Assembly (NCBI RefSeq): GCF_045679555.1
Contig: NC_092092.1
Coordinates: forward strand, 5,982,517 to 6,046,516
DNA: 64,000 nt
Direction: 5' to 3'
DNA from: Salvelinus alpinus
Taxonomy: Eukaryota > Chordata > Actinopteri > Salmoniformes > Salmonidae
Below the pieces are notes generated by a model. That model was not told the origin of the DNA. It made no database searches and was given only the letters and a program-made list of their open reading frames with translations. Below are positions 21,926-33,445 of this stretch, piece by piece. Position 1 is the first letter of the stretch. Each line of letters starts with the position of its first letter. A program made the position numbers and the translations under genes.

Positions 21926-22392
21926 GTTGAGCCCTCCTAGCTGTGCTGTTGAGGAACTAGAGCGAGGACACTTGTAGCTGTTAGGTTTGGAACACAACCC
22001 TGCATGCCCGCTGTTGTTTGTTGAGCTCTCCTAGCTGTGCTGTTGAGGAACTAGAGCGAGGACACTTGTAGCTGTTAGGTTTGGAACACAACCCTGCATG
22101 CCCGCTGTTGTTTGTTGAGCTCTCCTAGCTGTGCTGTTGAGGAACTAGAGCGAGGACACTTGTAGCTGTTAGGTTTGGAACACAACCCTGCATGCCCGCT
22201 GTTGTTTGTTGAGCTCTCCTAGCTGTGCTGTTGAGGAACTAGAGCGAGGACACTTGTAGATGTTAGGTTTGGAACACAACCCTGCATGCCTGCTGTTTGT
22301 TGAGCTCTCCTAGCTGTGCTGTTGAGGAACTAGAGCGAGGACACTTGTAGATGTTAGGTTTGGAACACAACCCTGCATGCCCGCTGTTGTTT
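21926..22392. repeat. 94-bp minisatellite, 5 copies
   Basis: The unit begins gttgagctctcctagctgtg and ends catgcccgctgttgttt. The five copies are almost identical; one lacks three bases (cctgctgtttg) and copies 4 and 5 share an agatg variant. Confidence 0.97.
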
Positions 22393-23019
22393 ACGCAACC
22401 CAAAAACGGTCCATTATAAACCGCAATGTGGGTCAGGTGGGCATCATTTGAAAGCTTGTTCTATTACAACATGACTTGCTAAATGATAAAAATACGATCT
22501 TACAGTGTTAGGCTTTCAGTAGAGGATTCAGAGAAGCAGATCGTACTTTTGGTCCACATAGAATGGAGTCATTTGTGCATTCAGATGCACGGCCCGTGGC
22601 AAATGTTCTTCACAATAGGACAAACATAGGCTCATTATGTTCAGGACAACCCAGGGTATAACGCCATGTCATCATGTAACTGTACATCAAAACACAGAGA
22701 TCATAAACGTTGACTCTGTACATTACATGAGTTTTATGATGAGGAAATGTGAAGTGCACGTTTGGACTCACAGGTGTTTTTGCTAACATGTATGACATCA
22801 AAGCGATATTTCTTAGAATCTTCAACGTCTCATCTTTCAAAATACATTGATAAGATCTAATCAAATCCTCTTAATTTACAGTATATCCCTCACTCAGACA
22901 ACCAAAAAGGTGCAAGAGTTGTCCAATTAGAGGGAGGGATGGGTCAACTTGTCCCGCGAGGTGCTCAAGTTCAGAACGTCTGTCAGTCAAAACCCATACA
23001 GAGCTGTGAAGCGGAGACC

Positions 23020-23300
23020 CTGAGCTCTGACGTCATGTATGTTACTGTACAGCCACTGAGCTCTGACGTCATGTATAGCATGTTACTGTACAGCCACTGA
23101 GCTCTGACGTCATGTATAGCATGTTACTGTACAGCCACTGAGCTCTGACGTCATGTATAGCATGTTACTGTACAGCCACTGAGCTCTGACGTCATGTATA
23201 GCATGTTACTGTACAGCCACTGAGCTCTGACGTCATGTATAGCATGTTACTGTACAGCCACTGAGCTCTGACGTCATGTATGTTACTGTACAGCCACTGC
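23020..23300. repeat. 41-bp minisatellite, 7 copies, each with a perfect CRE palindrome
   Basis: The unit is gagctctgacgtcatgtata plus gcatgttactgtacagccac and one base. TGACGTCA occurs at 23028, 23064, 23105, 23146, 23187, 23228 and 23269. The first and last units lack the internal tagca, which shortens them by five bases. The copies are otherwise identical. Confidence 0.97.
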
Positions 23301-23381
23301 GTTTATATTTAGGCGCTTGTCAATGTCCAAATCTGCCATTTTCAAACACTTATACGGGTACGAGTGTGAAGGGCTACGGCT

Positions 23382-23637
23382 GCTGGGCCAGTGCTGCTGA
23401 GCCAGTGCTGCTGGGCCAGTGCTGCTGGGCCAGTGCTGCTGAGCCAGTGCTGCTGAGCCAGTGCTGCTGAGCCAGTGCTGCTGGGCCAGTGCTGCTGAGC
23501 CAGTGCTGCTGAGCCAGTGCTGCTGAGCCAGTGCTGCTGGGCCAGTGCTGCTGAGCCAGTGCTGCTGAGCCAGTGCTGCTGAGCCAGTGCTGCTGAGCCA
23601 ATGCTGCTGAGCCAATGCTGCTGGGCCAGTGCTTGAG
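23382..23637. repeat. 15-bp minisatellite grown from an LTR segment, about 17 copies
   Basis: The unit gctgctgagccagtg (with agc or ggc variants) repeats about 17 times. The LTR at 19660-19690 has a single unit (gggctgctgggccagtgctc) in the same context, so the array expanded inside an LTR copy. The frame is open in several readings because 15 is divisible by three. Confidence 0.95.
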
Positions 23638-23850
23638 ATGTCATAAGAGATGTTGGAAAAGATACACAGCTGTGTAGTTCTTCCTCTAAGTTGTTAAACG
23701 AAGTATTATCCTGTGTCTCCCCTGTTTGGTTTGTTGTTACTCCCTAACCTAAGTTGGTGGGGGTTCCCTTTCCTTCAGCTTGTCTCAAATCAGGAAATCG
23801 AGTGGGTTTCCATGGTGAGTGTGTGTTAAGACCCTACTTAGCAACACCTA
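23620..23850 (+). mobile_element. Second partial copy of the Gypsy LTR
   Basis: From cagtgcttgagatgtcataa to taagaccctacttag this matches 19680-19905 with many substitutions. It lies just after the 15-bp array and then runs into other sequence. Confidence 0.75.
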
Positions 23851-24395
23851 GTCAGTTGTTTAAAGCAACAGAAAATTGTACACTTCCAATGCTTTGGCCT
23901 TCACTGTGAAGTTCTCTTCCATTTTTAACCCTCCTGTTGTGTTTGTTTCATGTTAATTCATTCTGTGGTCCTAAAATGTCCACCCCATTATATCGGATTA
24001 TAAATCCATAATAATGCATATTATCACCTAATGTTGTGTTAGATCTTTTAATCAACTTAAGTTCTTGTGAACATTACACATTTTGAACTTCTATTTGCTA
24101 TTCATAGCCTGTAGGCCTCATTGACCTGAGCTCACACAACTCGTTTTGGAGTAAAACAAAAGCGTAATTATTTTGACTATAACAAATACTCATATATGAA
24201 ACATATTTTGCTATTTATCACAGACTACTTTGTGCCAAAGTTTAACAAGGACTCTCTCTCCTCCTTACCAGTGTCATGATCGAAGATATGATCAAGAGCC
24301 TCACGTACAGTATATCGTTTGTGCTGCCACAGAATGAATTGTGAGAAAGGCCTCAAAAAAGCATTTATATACCAGAGCTGCGAGAAAAGTTCAAC

Positions 24396-25830
24396 AAACT
24401 CAGCAAAAAAAGAAACGTCCTCTCAAGATTCAACAACATACATGAACTGAACTAGTTCCACAGACATGTGACTAACAGAAATGGAATAATGTGTCCCTGA
24501 ACAAATGGGTGGGGGGGGGGGGGGGGGGGTCAAAATCAAAAGTAACAGTCAGTATCTGGTGTGGCCATCAGCTGCATTAAGTACTGCAGTGCATCTCCTC
24601 CTCATGGACTGCACCAGATTTAAAAGTTCTTGCTGTGAGATGTTACCCCACTCTTCCACCAAGGCACCTGCAAGTTCCCGGACATTTCTGGTGGGATTGG
24701 CCCTAGCCCTCACCCTTTGATCCAACAGGGCCCAGACGTGCTCAATGGGTCTTTGCTGGCCATGGCAGAACACTGACATTCCTGTCTTGCAGGAAATCAT
24801 GCACAGAACGAGCAGTATGGCTGGTGGCATTGTCATGCTGGAGGATCATGTCAGGATGAGCCTGCAGGAAGGGTACCACATGAGGGAGGAGGATGTCTTC
24901 CCTGTCACGCACAGCGTTGAGATTGCTTGCAATGACAACAACCTGAGTCCGATAATGCTGTGACACACCACCCCAGACCATGACAGACCCTACACCTCCA
25001 AATCAATCCCGCTCCAGAGTACAGGCCTCCATGTAACACTCATTCCTTCGACGATATACGCGAATCTGACCATCACCCCTGGTGAGACAAAACCGCGACT
25101 CGTCAGAGCACTTTTTGCCAGTCCTGTCTGGTCCAGCGATGGTGGGTTTGTGCCCATAGGCGACGTAGTTGCCGGTGATGTCTGGTAAGGACCTACCTTA
25201 CAATAGGCCTACACGTCCTCAGTCCAGCCTCTCTCAGCCTATTGCGGACAGTCTGAGCACTGATGGAGGGATTGTGCATTCCTGGTGTAACTCGGGCAGT
25301 TGTTGTTGCCATCCTGTACCTGTCCCGCAGGTGTGATGTTCGGAAGTACCGATCCTGTGCAGGTGTTGTTACACCTGGTCTGCCACTGCGAGGATGATCA
25401 GCTGTCCGTCCTGTCTCCCTGTAGCGCTGTCTTAGGCGCCTCACAGTATGGACATTTATGCAATTTATTGCCCTGGCCACATCTGCAATCCTCATGCCTC
25501 CTTGCAGCATGCCTAAGGCACGTTCACGCAGATGAGCAGGGACCCTGGGCATCTTTCTTTTGGTGTTTTCCAGAGTCAGTAGAAAGGCCTCTTTAGTGTC
25601 CTAAGTTTTCATAACTGTGACCTTAATTGCCTACCGTCTGTAAGCTGTTAGTGTCTTAACGACCGTTCCACAGGTATATGTTCATTCATTGTTTGTGGTT
25701 CATTGAACAAGCATGGGAAATAGTGTTTAAACCCTTTACAATGAAGATCTGTGAAGTTATTTGGATTTTTACTAATTATCTTTGAAAGACAGGGTCCTGA
25801 AAAAGGGATGTTTCTTTTTTTGCTGAGTTT
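24396..25830 (-). mobile_element. Tc1-like transposon, third family
   Basis: The ends aactcagcaaaaaaagaaac (left) and its inverted copy (right, tttctttttttgctgagttt) delimit the element. The right side retains a TA; the left TA is mutated to CA. The transposase on the minus strand is broken. A run of about 20 G residues at 24508-24528 has grown inside the 3' flank. Confidence 0.93.
24549..25552 (-). pseudogene. Tc1-like transposase, broken
   Basis: The N-terminal 119 residues (MPRVPAHLRERALGMLQGGM onward, with the GRTADHPRSGRPGV hook) are open at 25193-25552 and end in a stop. The central part continues in other frames: MVWGGVSQHYRTQ and LQHDNATSHTARS at 24742-24981 and the C-terminal RPIEHVWALLDQRV block at 24549-24836. 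At least two frameshifts and one stop interrupt the gene. The third acidic motif reads PIEHVW, so E is kept. Confidence 0.9.
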
Positions 25831-26290
25831 ATTATTGAAACAATGTTGCAATTGTTTGTGAGAATGCCAACAGGTGTAGTTCCCTTGGGGGAAAGATTCT
25901 ATTGGGGAAAGGTTCCCATAGGGGTTGCCATGGATGCCAAGAAGGGGAGTGAGATGTGTGTGTGTGTTCAAACACACATGCATGTGGGGGTCTGGGAGAG
26001 GAAGTGTGTCCATCTGATAAATGGGCATGTGCCTGAACTCAATTTTATACACTAATTGTATTCTCACCCATTCATTTCTAATGACCGGTCATTTTTGACC
26101 AGGAACACCACAGGTGTACAAAAGTGTAATAAAAACACCCAAAATGAAATGAAAATCATCAAAATGTATTTTGTGTGTTCAGATGCCCTGTGTGGACAAA
26201 GTCATGGAACCTGATGACAATCAGATTAAATAAACTACATTTCTCAGAGAGAATACTTCCGGGTCCAATTCGACCGGAACAGGACTAAGT

Positions 26291-26936
26291 ACAAAACTAT
26301 TGTCAATACGGTATTGTTCACCTGCAGCATGAGTTACTGCTGAGTGTCAGCGATGGAGCCACAATCTCTGCAGAGTGAAAAGCATACGTCTTGTGTCATA
26401 GTCAAGAAAAAACAAAGGCTAAGAGGAAGTCTTTATGGCCCTATATCATAGGCTATACGGTATATCCCCAAGGCAACCCCCCCCCCCCCTCCTCCTGTGT
26501 TATCTCAAAGAACTTCAAAGCTACTGTCCGTTATTTACTCTCCGTCTATAATAACATAGTCCATCTATTCTGTCAAATACAAGCATGGCCAGTTAGTTAC
26601 AAAGCATTTTCCTGAGCAGAGAAAATGTCAACAATGCTTAGTTCTCAAGTACACACTAAACTAGCAGCGAGATCTACTGCTGTGTTTCCAAGCAGCATTA
26701 TTATATCACAACAGCTTGATTCAAGCCCACAGAGAGCTCCCCTATTCATCACAACAGTCAGCTATCATCCAATTGCATTCCTCAAGAGCAGCTTCATCAC
26801 CCAGTACTTGAAGACTATTAGTGAGAGCCTCACAAGTCCTTAACTGAAACCAAATCTGACTGAATTTTTTTGAAATTATAAATATTGGTCAAACACAATA
26901 ATCAAGTGTCTATTTAGCTGGCTAACGGGATAATAT
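26291..26936. other. No feature recognised
   Basis: No exon or known repeat is apparent in this stretch between the DNA-transposon relic and the SINE at 26937. A C-run near 26477 is the only simple repeat. Confidence 0.4.
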
Positions 26937-27090
26937 AATACAATTCCATTTAGCAGATGCTTTATTCCAAAATGACTTAGTCATGCTTACATTTATTTAT
27001 TTTTTTACGTATGGAAGGTCCCAGGAATTGAACCCACTATCCTAGAATTGCAAGCACAATGCTCAACCAACTGAGCTACAGAGGGAAAGG
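26937..27090 (-). repeat. tRNA-derived SINE
   Basis: The minus strand reads a tRNA-like head (gtagctcagttggttgagca), a B-box-like gggttcaattcc and a tail ending in aaagcatctgctaaatgg. It lies in the intron just downstream of the KAT6B exon at 27339. Confidence 0.85.
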
Positions 27091-27338
27091 ACAGAAACTA
27101 TTATTTTGCCAGCGGGTGTGCCGATTGATCCATGACTAAAATAAACACGGCCTTTATAATATAAAAAATTAACTGTAGTGAAAGAAGGAGATAGAACATT
27201 AACATACGCGATAGCCTGAAAAGGATTCAGGCTATGGACTAGCATAGTGTATCTACAGTGAAAGAAGGGGATAGAGTATTATCAGCATAGACCACTAAAA
27301 ACAGAGGAAGACAGGAGGCAAGTATCAGTATACTGTAC

Positions 27339-28004
27339 CTGGTCTCTCTCATGTGGAAGAAGAGTGACACACAGAAGAGCCAATGGGGAAGCACCTGGAC
27401 ACCTCTGGCTCCTACCCTCAGCTCCATTAACCCCCTGGTTCAACCTGTAGCGCGGACCATCCTTTGCCAGCCGGCCGTTTTTGACCCCCCATTTAGCGGC
27501 CAGCCGTAACCTCTGCTGGAACCCTGGGTTGTCCTGGACGTGTGATGGATCATCCTGGTTCCTTAGGTACCTCTGGATGCTCTTCAGAGAGGAACCACGG
27601 CTATCATTCAGACCCTCGATGGCCCTCCTCAGGACTTTATTCCAATCAACGTGGCGTAGGTCACTCGGCTTCCATATAGATCCTTTAGACGACGGAATAG
27701 AGAGGTTTGCACTTACAGGTTTGAGCGATGATGATGATGATGATGATGATGATGATAATAATAATACTCTCCCAGGGTGATTGGGATCTTTGTACGACAC
27801 GTTCCCCTTATTGGTGACTTTGAGAATGGAACCATCATGAACACTTAAATCCAACTGTTCCAGAACGGTCCGCTTGTCCAATCTGTGTAAAGTAGCCACC
27901 GCGTGACAAATCCGTTCGTCAGAAGGCCTCTGTTTTTGCCTTTTGATCTTCTGTATTGCTTCTAGAATCCACTCTGTATACAGAGGATTGGGAAGTTTCA
28001 CCAT
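27339..28004 (-). CDS. kat6b: KAT6B first coding exon (N-terminal winged-helix domains, 222 aa)
   Basis: This exon encodes the N-terminal NEMM region of the MORF histone acetyltransferase, two winged-helix (H15-like) modules used for nucleosome and DNA contact. It starts at an ATG at 28004 in a good context (aaccATGG), reads [20 protein letters not shown] at the front, as in all MOZ/MORF proteins, has the second module around [14 protein letters not shown], and ends LLPHERDQ at a CAG/gtacag donor. The 666-bp length gives phase 0, matching the exon at 13206. [10 protein letters not shown] and the [10 protein letters not shown] continuation point to KAT6B over KAT6A. A run of ten serines after GRVLLL is coded by a TCA microsatellite and is probably length-variable. 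No stop or frameshift is present. The next exon is about 14 kb away. Confidence 0.95.
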
Positions 28005-28084
28005 GGTTAAATCGATGAGATTCAGGAAGAAATGACCCATAGAGATTCCCCCTTGTTGTGAAACGTTTGGTACATCCAACACAT
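28005..28084 (-). other. kat6b: Probable KAT6B 5' UTR part of the same exon
   Basis: Upstream of the ATG the minus strand is open in frame back to a possible acceptor (gaccttttcaag) at 28085-28086 preceded by a T-rich tract. This would make the exon start at 28084. The acceptor is inferred only from sequence. Confidence 0.45.
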
Positions 28085-28085
28085 C

Positions 28086-28717
28086 TTGAAAAGGTCAACA
28101 ACAACAAAAAGGTACGGTTCCAGGTCGGCATCAATACATACAATCCTGCTGTAAATCCTCATCCAAGGTAGTAACTCACGTCACCTCACAAAAGACAACG
28201 ACGACAGTAGCCAGAACGTAAATTCCTTGAAGGTTGGGACAGTTACCAAACGACCTAGAACACAATTCCTTAAAATGAGGTCACACAATTCCTTAAAAGA
28301 AAAAAAACACAATCATAAACAAGATCACAAGTCAAGAATAAGTAATACTGTCATCTAAAAAAAAAAAAAAAAAATCAATAACAGAACCATCATTTTTACC
28401 CAGCACCTTTACTGTATTGTATCAATGTACTAGGGCAAGCCTAACACACATTTTGTCAATAGTCACATTAGTCAAAGACCAGATTGCTTTGATTACTGGT
28501 AGCAATTTGTGAGGGATACGCCCTAGTCTACACTTGACACATTGGATTAGTAGTATCTTACATTCTGAGACGTCACCATAACATTAGTTTAATACTGAGA
28601 AGCATTTACAAAACATAAAGGTCAAAAACATTCTAGACAAACAGATGGGTTATAAAAGCAGTTGACAGATTGAAGATTAAGACATTTTAGGGAGGTTAGG
28701 GAGAGGCTAATGTTATG
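28086..28717. other. KAT6B 5' intron, no feature
   Basis: A poly-A run at about 28356-28374 is the only simple repeat. No exon is recognised. Confidence 0.4.
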
Positions 28718-29042
28718 TAAGGGCAATTCCACAGCGACTCAAATTTTTCACTTTAAAATGTAACAAAAAAAATATATAGCAAAAAACGGACTATGCAAAA
28801 TGTCTACTTTTATCAATTTCACACAGAAAATTAAATAAAAACCATTTACTTAATGAACAGCACAAACAGTCATTCTGGTAACAAATGTTACATCTGCACT
28901 GTTCTTGAGTGAAACTTGTTCAAAGTAGTCATTGTGCAGTTGTATAGTTTGTTTAACTTTGCAATCATTGGTTTTCGTTTGACATACATTTTAAAGTGAA
29001 AAATCAGTCTCAGTTTCACTTGTTGCCATGGAATTGCCCTTA
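28718..29042. mobile_element. Non-autonomous DNA element with inverted termini
   Basis: The left end aagggcaattccacagcgac plus the tttttcactttaaaatgta stretch and the right end acattttaaagtgaaaaatc to ccatggaattgccctt are inverted copies. About 230 bp of A/T-rich sequence without coding capacity separates them. It sits about 700 bp upstream of the KAT6B start codon. Confidence 0.75.
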
Positions 29043-31310
29043 ATCCGTAGTCTGAGTCTGATAACATAATCCATTGATTGACATAATCTTTATTTTACCA
29101 CAGTACTACATCAGGTTAAGATTTATTAGTCATGACACACTGACTATAACCATCACGACAAGGGAGACGAAATGTAACCAGTTAAATAGATGTTACAATT
29201 GTTCGTGATACCTTTATCTGTTAGAGGAATGTTTCATTGCAACATCGCCAGCTGACTAGGGTAACGTTAGGCTACTCTGTGGCGAAGTTAGTGTTTTCAT
29301 CAATCATATTATTTTCATATTAGTACCAAGTAGCGCAAGAAGGGCAATGGAGTTTGACTTTTTGCACGCGTGTTTGACAGCTTGGATACGTAACGAGCGA
29401 CAAACAAGGATTTGTTCATTTTAGCAGTCGGCGAGAGCTTGAATGTCAACCGCACACCGTCAATTCATATTGTTGAGCTTTTTGACAGCTGCCGAGGGAT
29501 GGTTACCGGAAATGTATGATGACAATTTTATGTTGAAATTAACATGAAACGCGAACGAGCGAGAAGATAATATGTAACAAACCTTGACTTGTATCAGTTG
29601 ATTTGTAAGAAATTACAGTGCTGCCCCTGCATTACTGACGTGACCTAAACAGTCGCCATTTTGTTACAATGTTGTAGTTTACATAAATCCGACATGACGA
29701 TGATTACAATCCAATGGAGTCTCATTAAACCTTACCTACACTAATGTACCCTCCCTAGCAACTTCAATATTGGCTGTAAAGACAAGATCCGATTTCTGGT
29801 TTGATAAAGTACATGTCAATCATTATAATATAATGTATGAGCTCAGTTTAGAAGGGACTGCGTTTGCTGCTTGATCTGTCACTAAACTTACTTGACCCGC
29901 CTTTTAAGGTGTCTTCTCCTATCATGGATTGATGTTTTATTTACCCAGAACACTTATCGTTTGAATAAATTAGTGCACTATAAGGACAATTTAAAAGGCA
30001 TATATATATATAATTTATATGATCAGTCATTAACATAATAGTTATCACAGATTGTTGGCTAAATTAATGATTTAGGCTATATCCAGTGTCAAACACCAGC
30101 CCACCTTTACTACGACTCCTTGAAACAATTGGTTACACTTGAAAATGATTTGGATCATTTTAGACTTTAATTGGTTGTTTGTTATATCCATCATTTATTT
30201 GCAAACATGGTGAAGACTTGACTGCTGATTTAAAGCAGCAAGTTTTTAAAATGTTTTAAGGTGATAGGCTAGTATTGTGCTAGTGTTGTGTATGCTATCC
30301 GACACTTATTTTCCCACCATTAGAACCTGTACTTCTTTTTTATTTTCCACTCTTGTGTAAACCCACTAAAGAAATAATTCACACAAACACCGATAAATAA
30401 CTGTTTTCACTAACCTAAACTCATGTACCAAACGTGGGCTAAAGAATAAGTAGGGCAACCCTATAAATAATCATTCAGGATTTCATATCCATCAAGCGGT
30501 AGAATTTCTCCACATAGCAGGAGCGCCTGCCTGCATTAGGCTAACGTTATAGCGAGTATTAACATTCTACGTAAATCATGACAACACTTCTTATGGAGAT
30601 TATTTTGCCCCTGCATTTCCAACTAGAAAACAAATGAGCACATGGGGGAAATTCCACATACAAACTAAGAAGTTGACCCTGGTAAGAGTAACACCGTCTT
30701 CACCGATCCTCAAGAATAAATGTAACCTATCGCTACAGTTTCGCGATCCATCCATTTCTCACTCGATTCGCGGGTCCATTCTCGTTTACACATTATTATT
30801 CGGTGATATACAGCCTCCTTGACATATAAATCGTTTACACAATGTACCGCCGCTGGGCGAGGAGGCAAAACAAATTACTCAAGTTTCATGCAAGGATGAA
30901 CATGTAACCAGTGAGGGAAAAAGCATCGGCTAGCTACCGTAAATATTTGCTGGTAGTTACCTCAAGTTTTTTCTCAGATACAGTCCTCTTCATTATCAGG
31001 ATGACGGAAACGGCGATCGGATAGAAACACTCACAGTGGCACATCCATAGGGGGTTTTCCTTGTATGTTTTATCTCTAAAAGGATACACTAAAGGCTCGC
31101 GTTGAGACAGAGAGGACCGGATAACAACTAATTGAAAGGTTAATCTACATAGCAGCCTGTGACAAAGTGGTACCTCTCTCCCCCTTCTGCTTCTTCTTCT
31201 GCTTCTTCGTCTTCTTCTTCACTGTAGACATCCCCACTTCAGTCAGTGTAAACCGAGCGGACCGGCGCCCCTGTGTACCAGTAAGCGCTTCAACAATGAT
31301 CATAGGCAAA
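29043..31310. other. Low-repeat region upstream of KAT6B; possible promoter and 5' exons
   Basis: This 2.3-kb stretch is the longest part of the window without clear mobile elements, which suits the 5' regulatory region of KAT6B. CpG-containing patches are seen near 29360-29560 and 31000-31290. A short Lys-rich ORF at 31174-31231 with a splice donor is described in the findings. Nothing else can be supported. Confidence 0.4.
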
Positions 31311-31359
31311 TGTAATGTCACTTTAACTTTAACACATTAAAATGTGCAGGAATGAGATG

Positions 31360-31690
31360 CCATGGTGCTGAGAATTTTTTTTGCAGTTTTATAATGCTAT
31401 TCTGAGTTTTATAATGGTATTCTACACATTTTGTCATGAGTCTGAGAGAAAATGCTGTAGTTTTAAAGCTAATTCCCCACAATTCTACACATTTTGCCAT
31501 GAGGCAGAGAGAAAATTGTGCTGTTTTATAGTTCATATCATGCTATTCTTCACATTTTGCCATGGGGAGGAGACAAAATATTGCTGTTTTTAAGCACATT
31601 TTGTGCAGTTTTATAATGCTGTTCTACACATTTTACCATGAGGCTGAAAGAAAATGTTGCAGTTTTAAAATAACTGTCTAGTGAAAATCT
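31360..31690. repeat. Diverged tandem repeat, unit about 60 bp
   Basis: The phrase ttctacacattttgccatga plus ggcagagagaaaat and cagttttataatgct recurs about five times with substitutions. A related single unit is near 33130-33170, and inverted relatives lie in the hAT MITE at 54960-55060. Confidence 0.7.
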
Positions 31691-31949
31691 CACTTTTAGA
31701 AGTTCCTATTCTGTTAACTCATACCCAAATAATGTTGTTGACTAATCCTATACTCTTATTTGTGGCCAAAGCATACATTGGAAGAAAAAATAATAAAAAC
31801 CCCACCTCAAACAGACCATTTAACAAACACTTGCTATATCCACAAAGAGGATGATGTCATCCTCCTGAGGAGGATGAGCTGGCCAATCAGCAGTCTACTT
31901 GCATTAATATTTTTAATGACCAGTATATGCCCACACCATTCTCTACCTG

Positions 31950-32846
31950 CCCGAACCATGAAAAAACAGCCCCACACCATTATACCTCATCCACCAAACT
32001 TTACAGTTGGCACTATGCATTTGGGCAGGTAGAGTTCTCCTGGCATCCGTCACAACCCAGATTCGCACATCTGATTGCCAGATGGTGAAGCTTGATTCAT
32101 AATTCCAGAGAACACGTTTCCACTGCTCCATAGTCCCACAACGGCGAGCTTTACACCCCTCCAGGCGATGCTTGCCATTGCCTATGGTGATCTTAGGCTT
32201 GTGTGCGGCTGCTCGGCCATGGAAACCCATTTACACCCCTCCAGGCGATGCTTGCCATTGCCTATGGTGATCTTAGGCTTGTGTGCGGCTGCTCGGCCAT
32301 GGAAACCCATTTACACCCCTCCAGGCGATGCTTGCCATTGCCTATGGTGATCTTAGGCTTGTGTGCGGCTGCTCGGCCATGGAAAACCCATTTATTGAAG
32401 TTCCCGACGAACAGTTATTGTGCTGACGTTGCTTCCAGAGGCAGTTTGAAACTTGGTAGTGAGTGTCGCAACTGAAGTTTTTACGCGCTACGCGCTTCAG
32501 CACTCGGTGGTCCCGTTCTGGGAGCTTGTGTGGCCTACCACTGTGCGGATGGGCTGTTGTTGCTCCTAGACCTTTCCACTTCGCAATAACATCAGTTACA
32601 ATTGAACGGGGCAGCTCTAGCAAGGCAGAAATCTGACCAACTGACTTGTTGGAAAGATGGCGTCCTATGAAGGTGCCACGTTAAAAGTCACTGAGCTCTT
32701 CGGTAAGGCCATTCTACTGCCAATGTTGGTCTATGGAGATGGCATGGCGGTGTGCTCGATTTTATACACCTGTCAGCAACGGGTTTGGCTGAAATAGCCA
32801 AATCCACTCATTTGAATGGGTGTCCACATACTTTAGGAATATACTG
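31950..32846 (-). mobile_element. Tc1-like relic, fourth family, with an internal 80-bp triplication
   Basis: Minus-strand frames show VLWNYESSFTIWQSDVRIWV (WSDE-type block with the acidic residue lost) at 31943-32230 and the helix-turn-helix part LPRSIVTDVIAKWKGLG with HPHSGRPHKLPERDHR at 32342-32623. The end at about 32846 carries gggtgtccacatactttagg, the terminal motif of this family. Frameshifts abound. Confidence 0.85.
32149..32390. repeat. 80-bp triplication inside the Tc1 transposase
   Basis: Three successive copies of tttacacccctccaggcgat to gctcggccatggaaaccca repeat with an 80-bp period and almost no differences. Because 80 is not divisible by three, each added copy changes the frame. 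Confidence 0.97.
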
Positions 32847-33199
32847 TCTATTTCATAGAAATCTGGAAACACTGGGCAGTTACTTTAAAGGTCGACTGCA
32901 AAGGCTGATTGCAAAAACAACGTCTTTAAACTGTAGAACTGATGAATGCATCATCATACCAGGTACATCATCATACCAGGTAATTTAATGCTGATATATA
33001 TATATTTTTTTAAATGTATGAATAAGATATTTACCGAAGTGCCATTTCTGGCAGATCTCTACAGTTTCTGACCTAAAACAAATCCTGTGAAATTACTTCA
33101 ACACATACTGGAGGAGTTACTGGCTAGCTAAGCTAATTCCCTGCAATTCTACACATCTTCCCATAGCTTATGATGTGTTCATATGCTATCTAAGGGGGC

Positions 33200-33445
33200 C
33201 CCAATTGCACACACTGTACATAGATTTGTCTTTTGTGTTATTGACTTTACGTTTGTTTATGTGTAACTCTGCGTTGTTGTTTTTGTGGCACGCTGCTTTG
33301 CTTTATCTTGGCCAGGTCGCAGTTGTAAATGAGAACTTGTTCTCAACTGGCCTACCTGGTGAAGAAAAGGTTAAATAAAAAATGTGTAAATAACAATGTG
33401 TTCTTAACTGACTTGCCTAATTAAATTAAATAAAGAAATATATAT
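33200..33445 (+). repeat. LINE 3' tail
   Basis: The segment with ttatcttggccaggtcgcag, gagaacttgttctcaactgg and cctacctggtgaagaaaagg is the 3' end shared by a group of fish LINEs and SINEs. A second SINE-type tail (cttaactgacttgcctaatt) follows. Confidence 0.8.

Larger units (their letters stand above)
23925..26290. mobile_element. DNA-transposon relic of uncertain family, split by a Tc1
   Basis: The flanks of the Tc1 relic at 24396-25830 look like parts of one older element: a left segment starting ttaaccctcctgttgtgttt and a right segment ending tcgaccggaacaggacta, weakly inverted relative to each other. The left part holds a decayed, coding-like stretch near 24240-24390. Family assignment (piggyBac-like is possible) is a guess. 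Confidence 0.35.
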
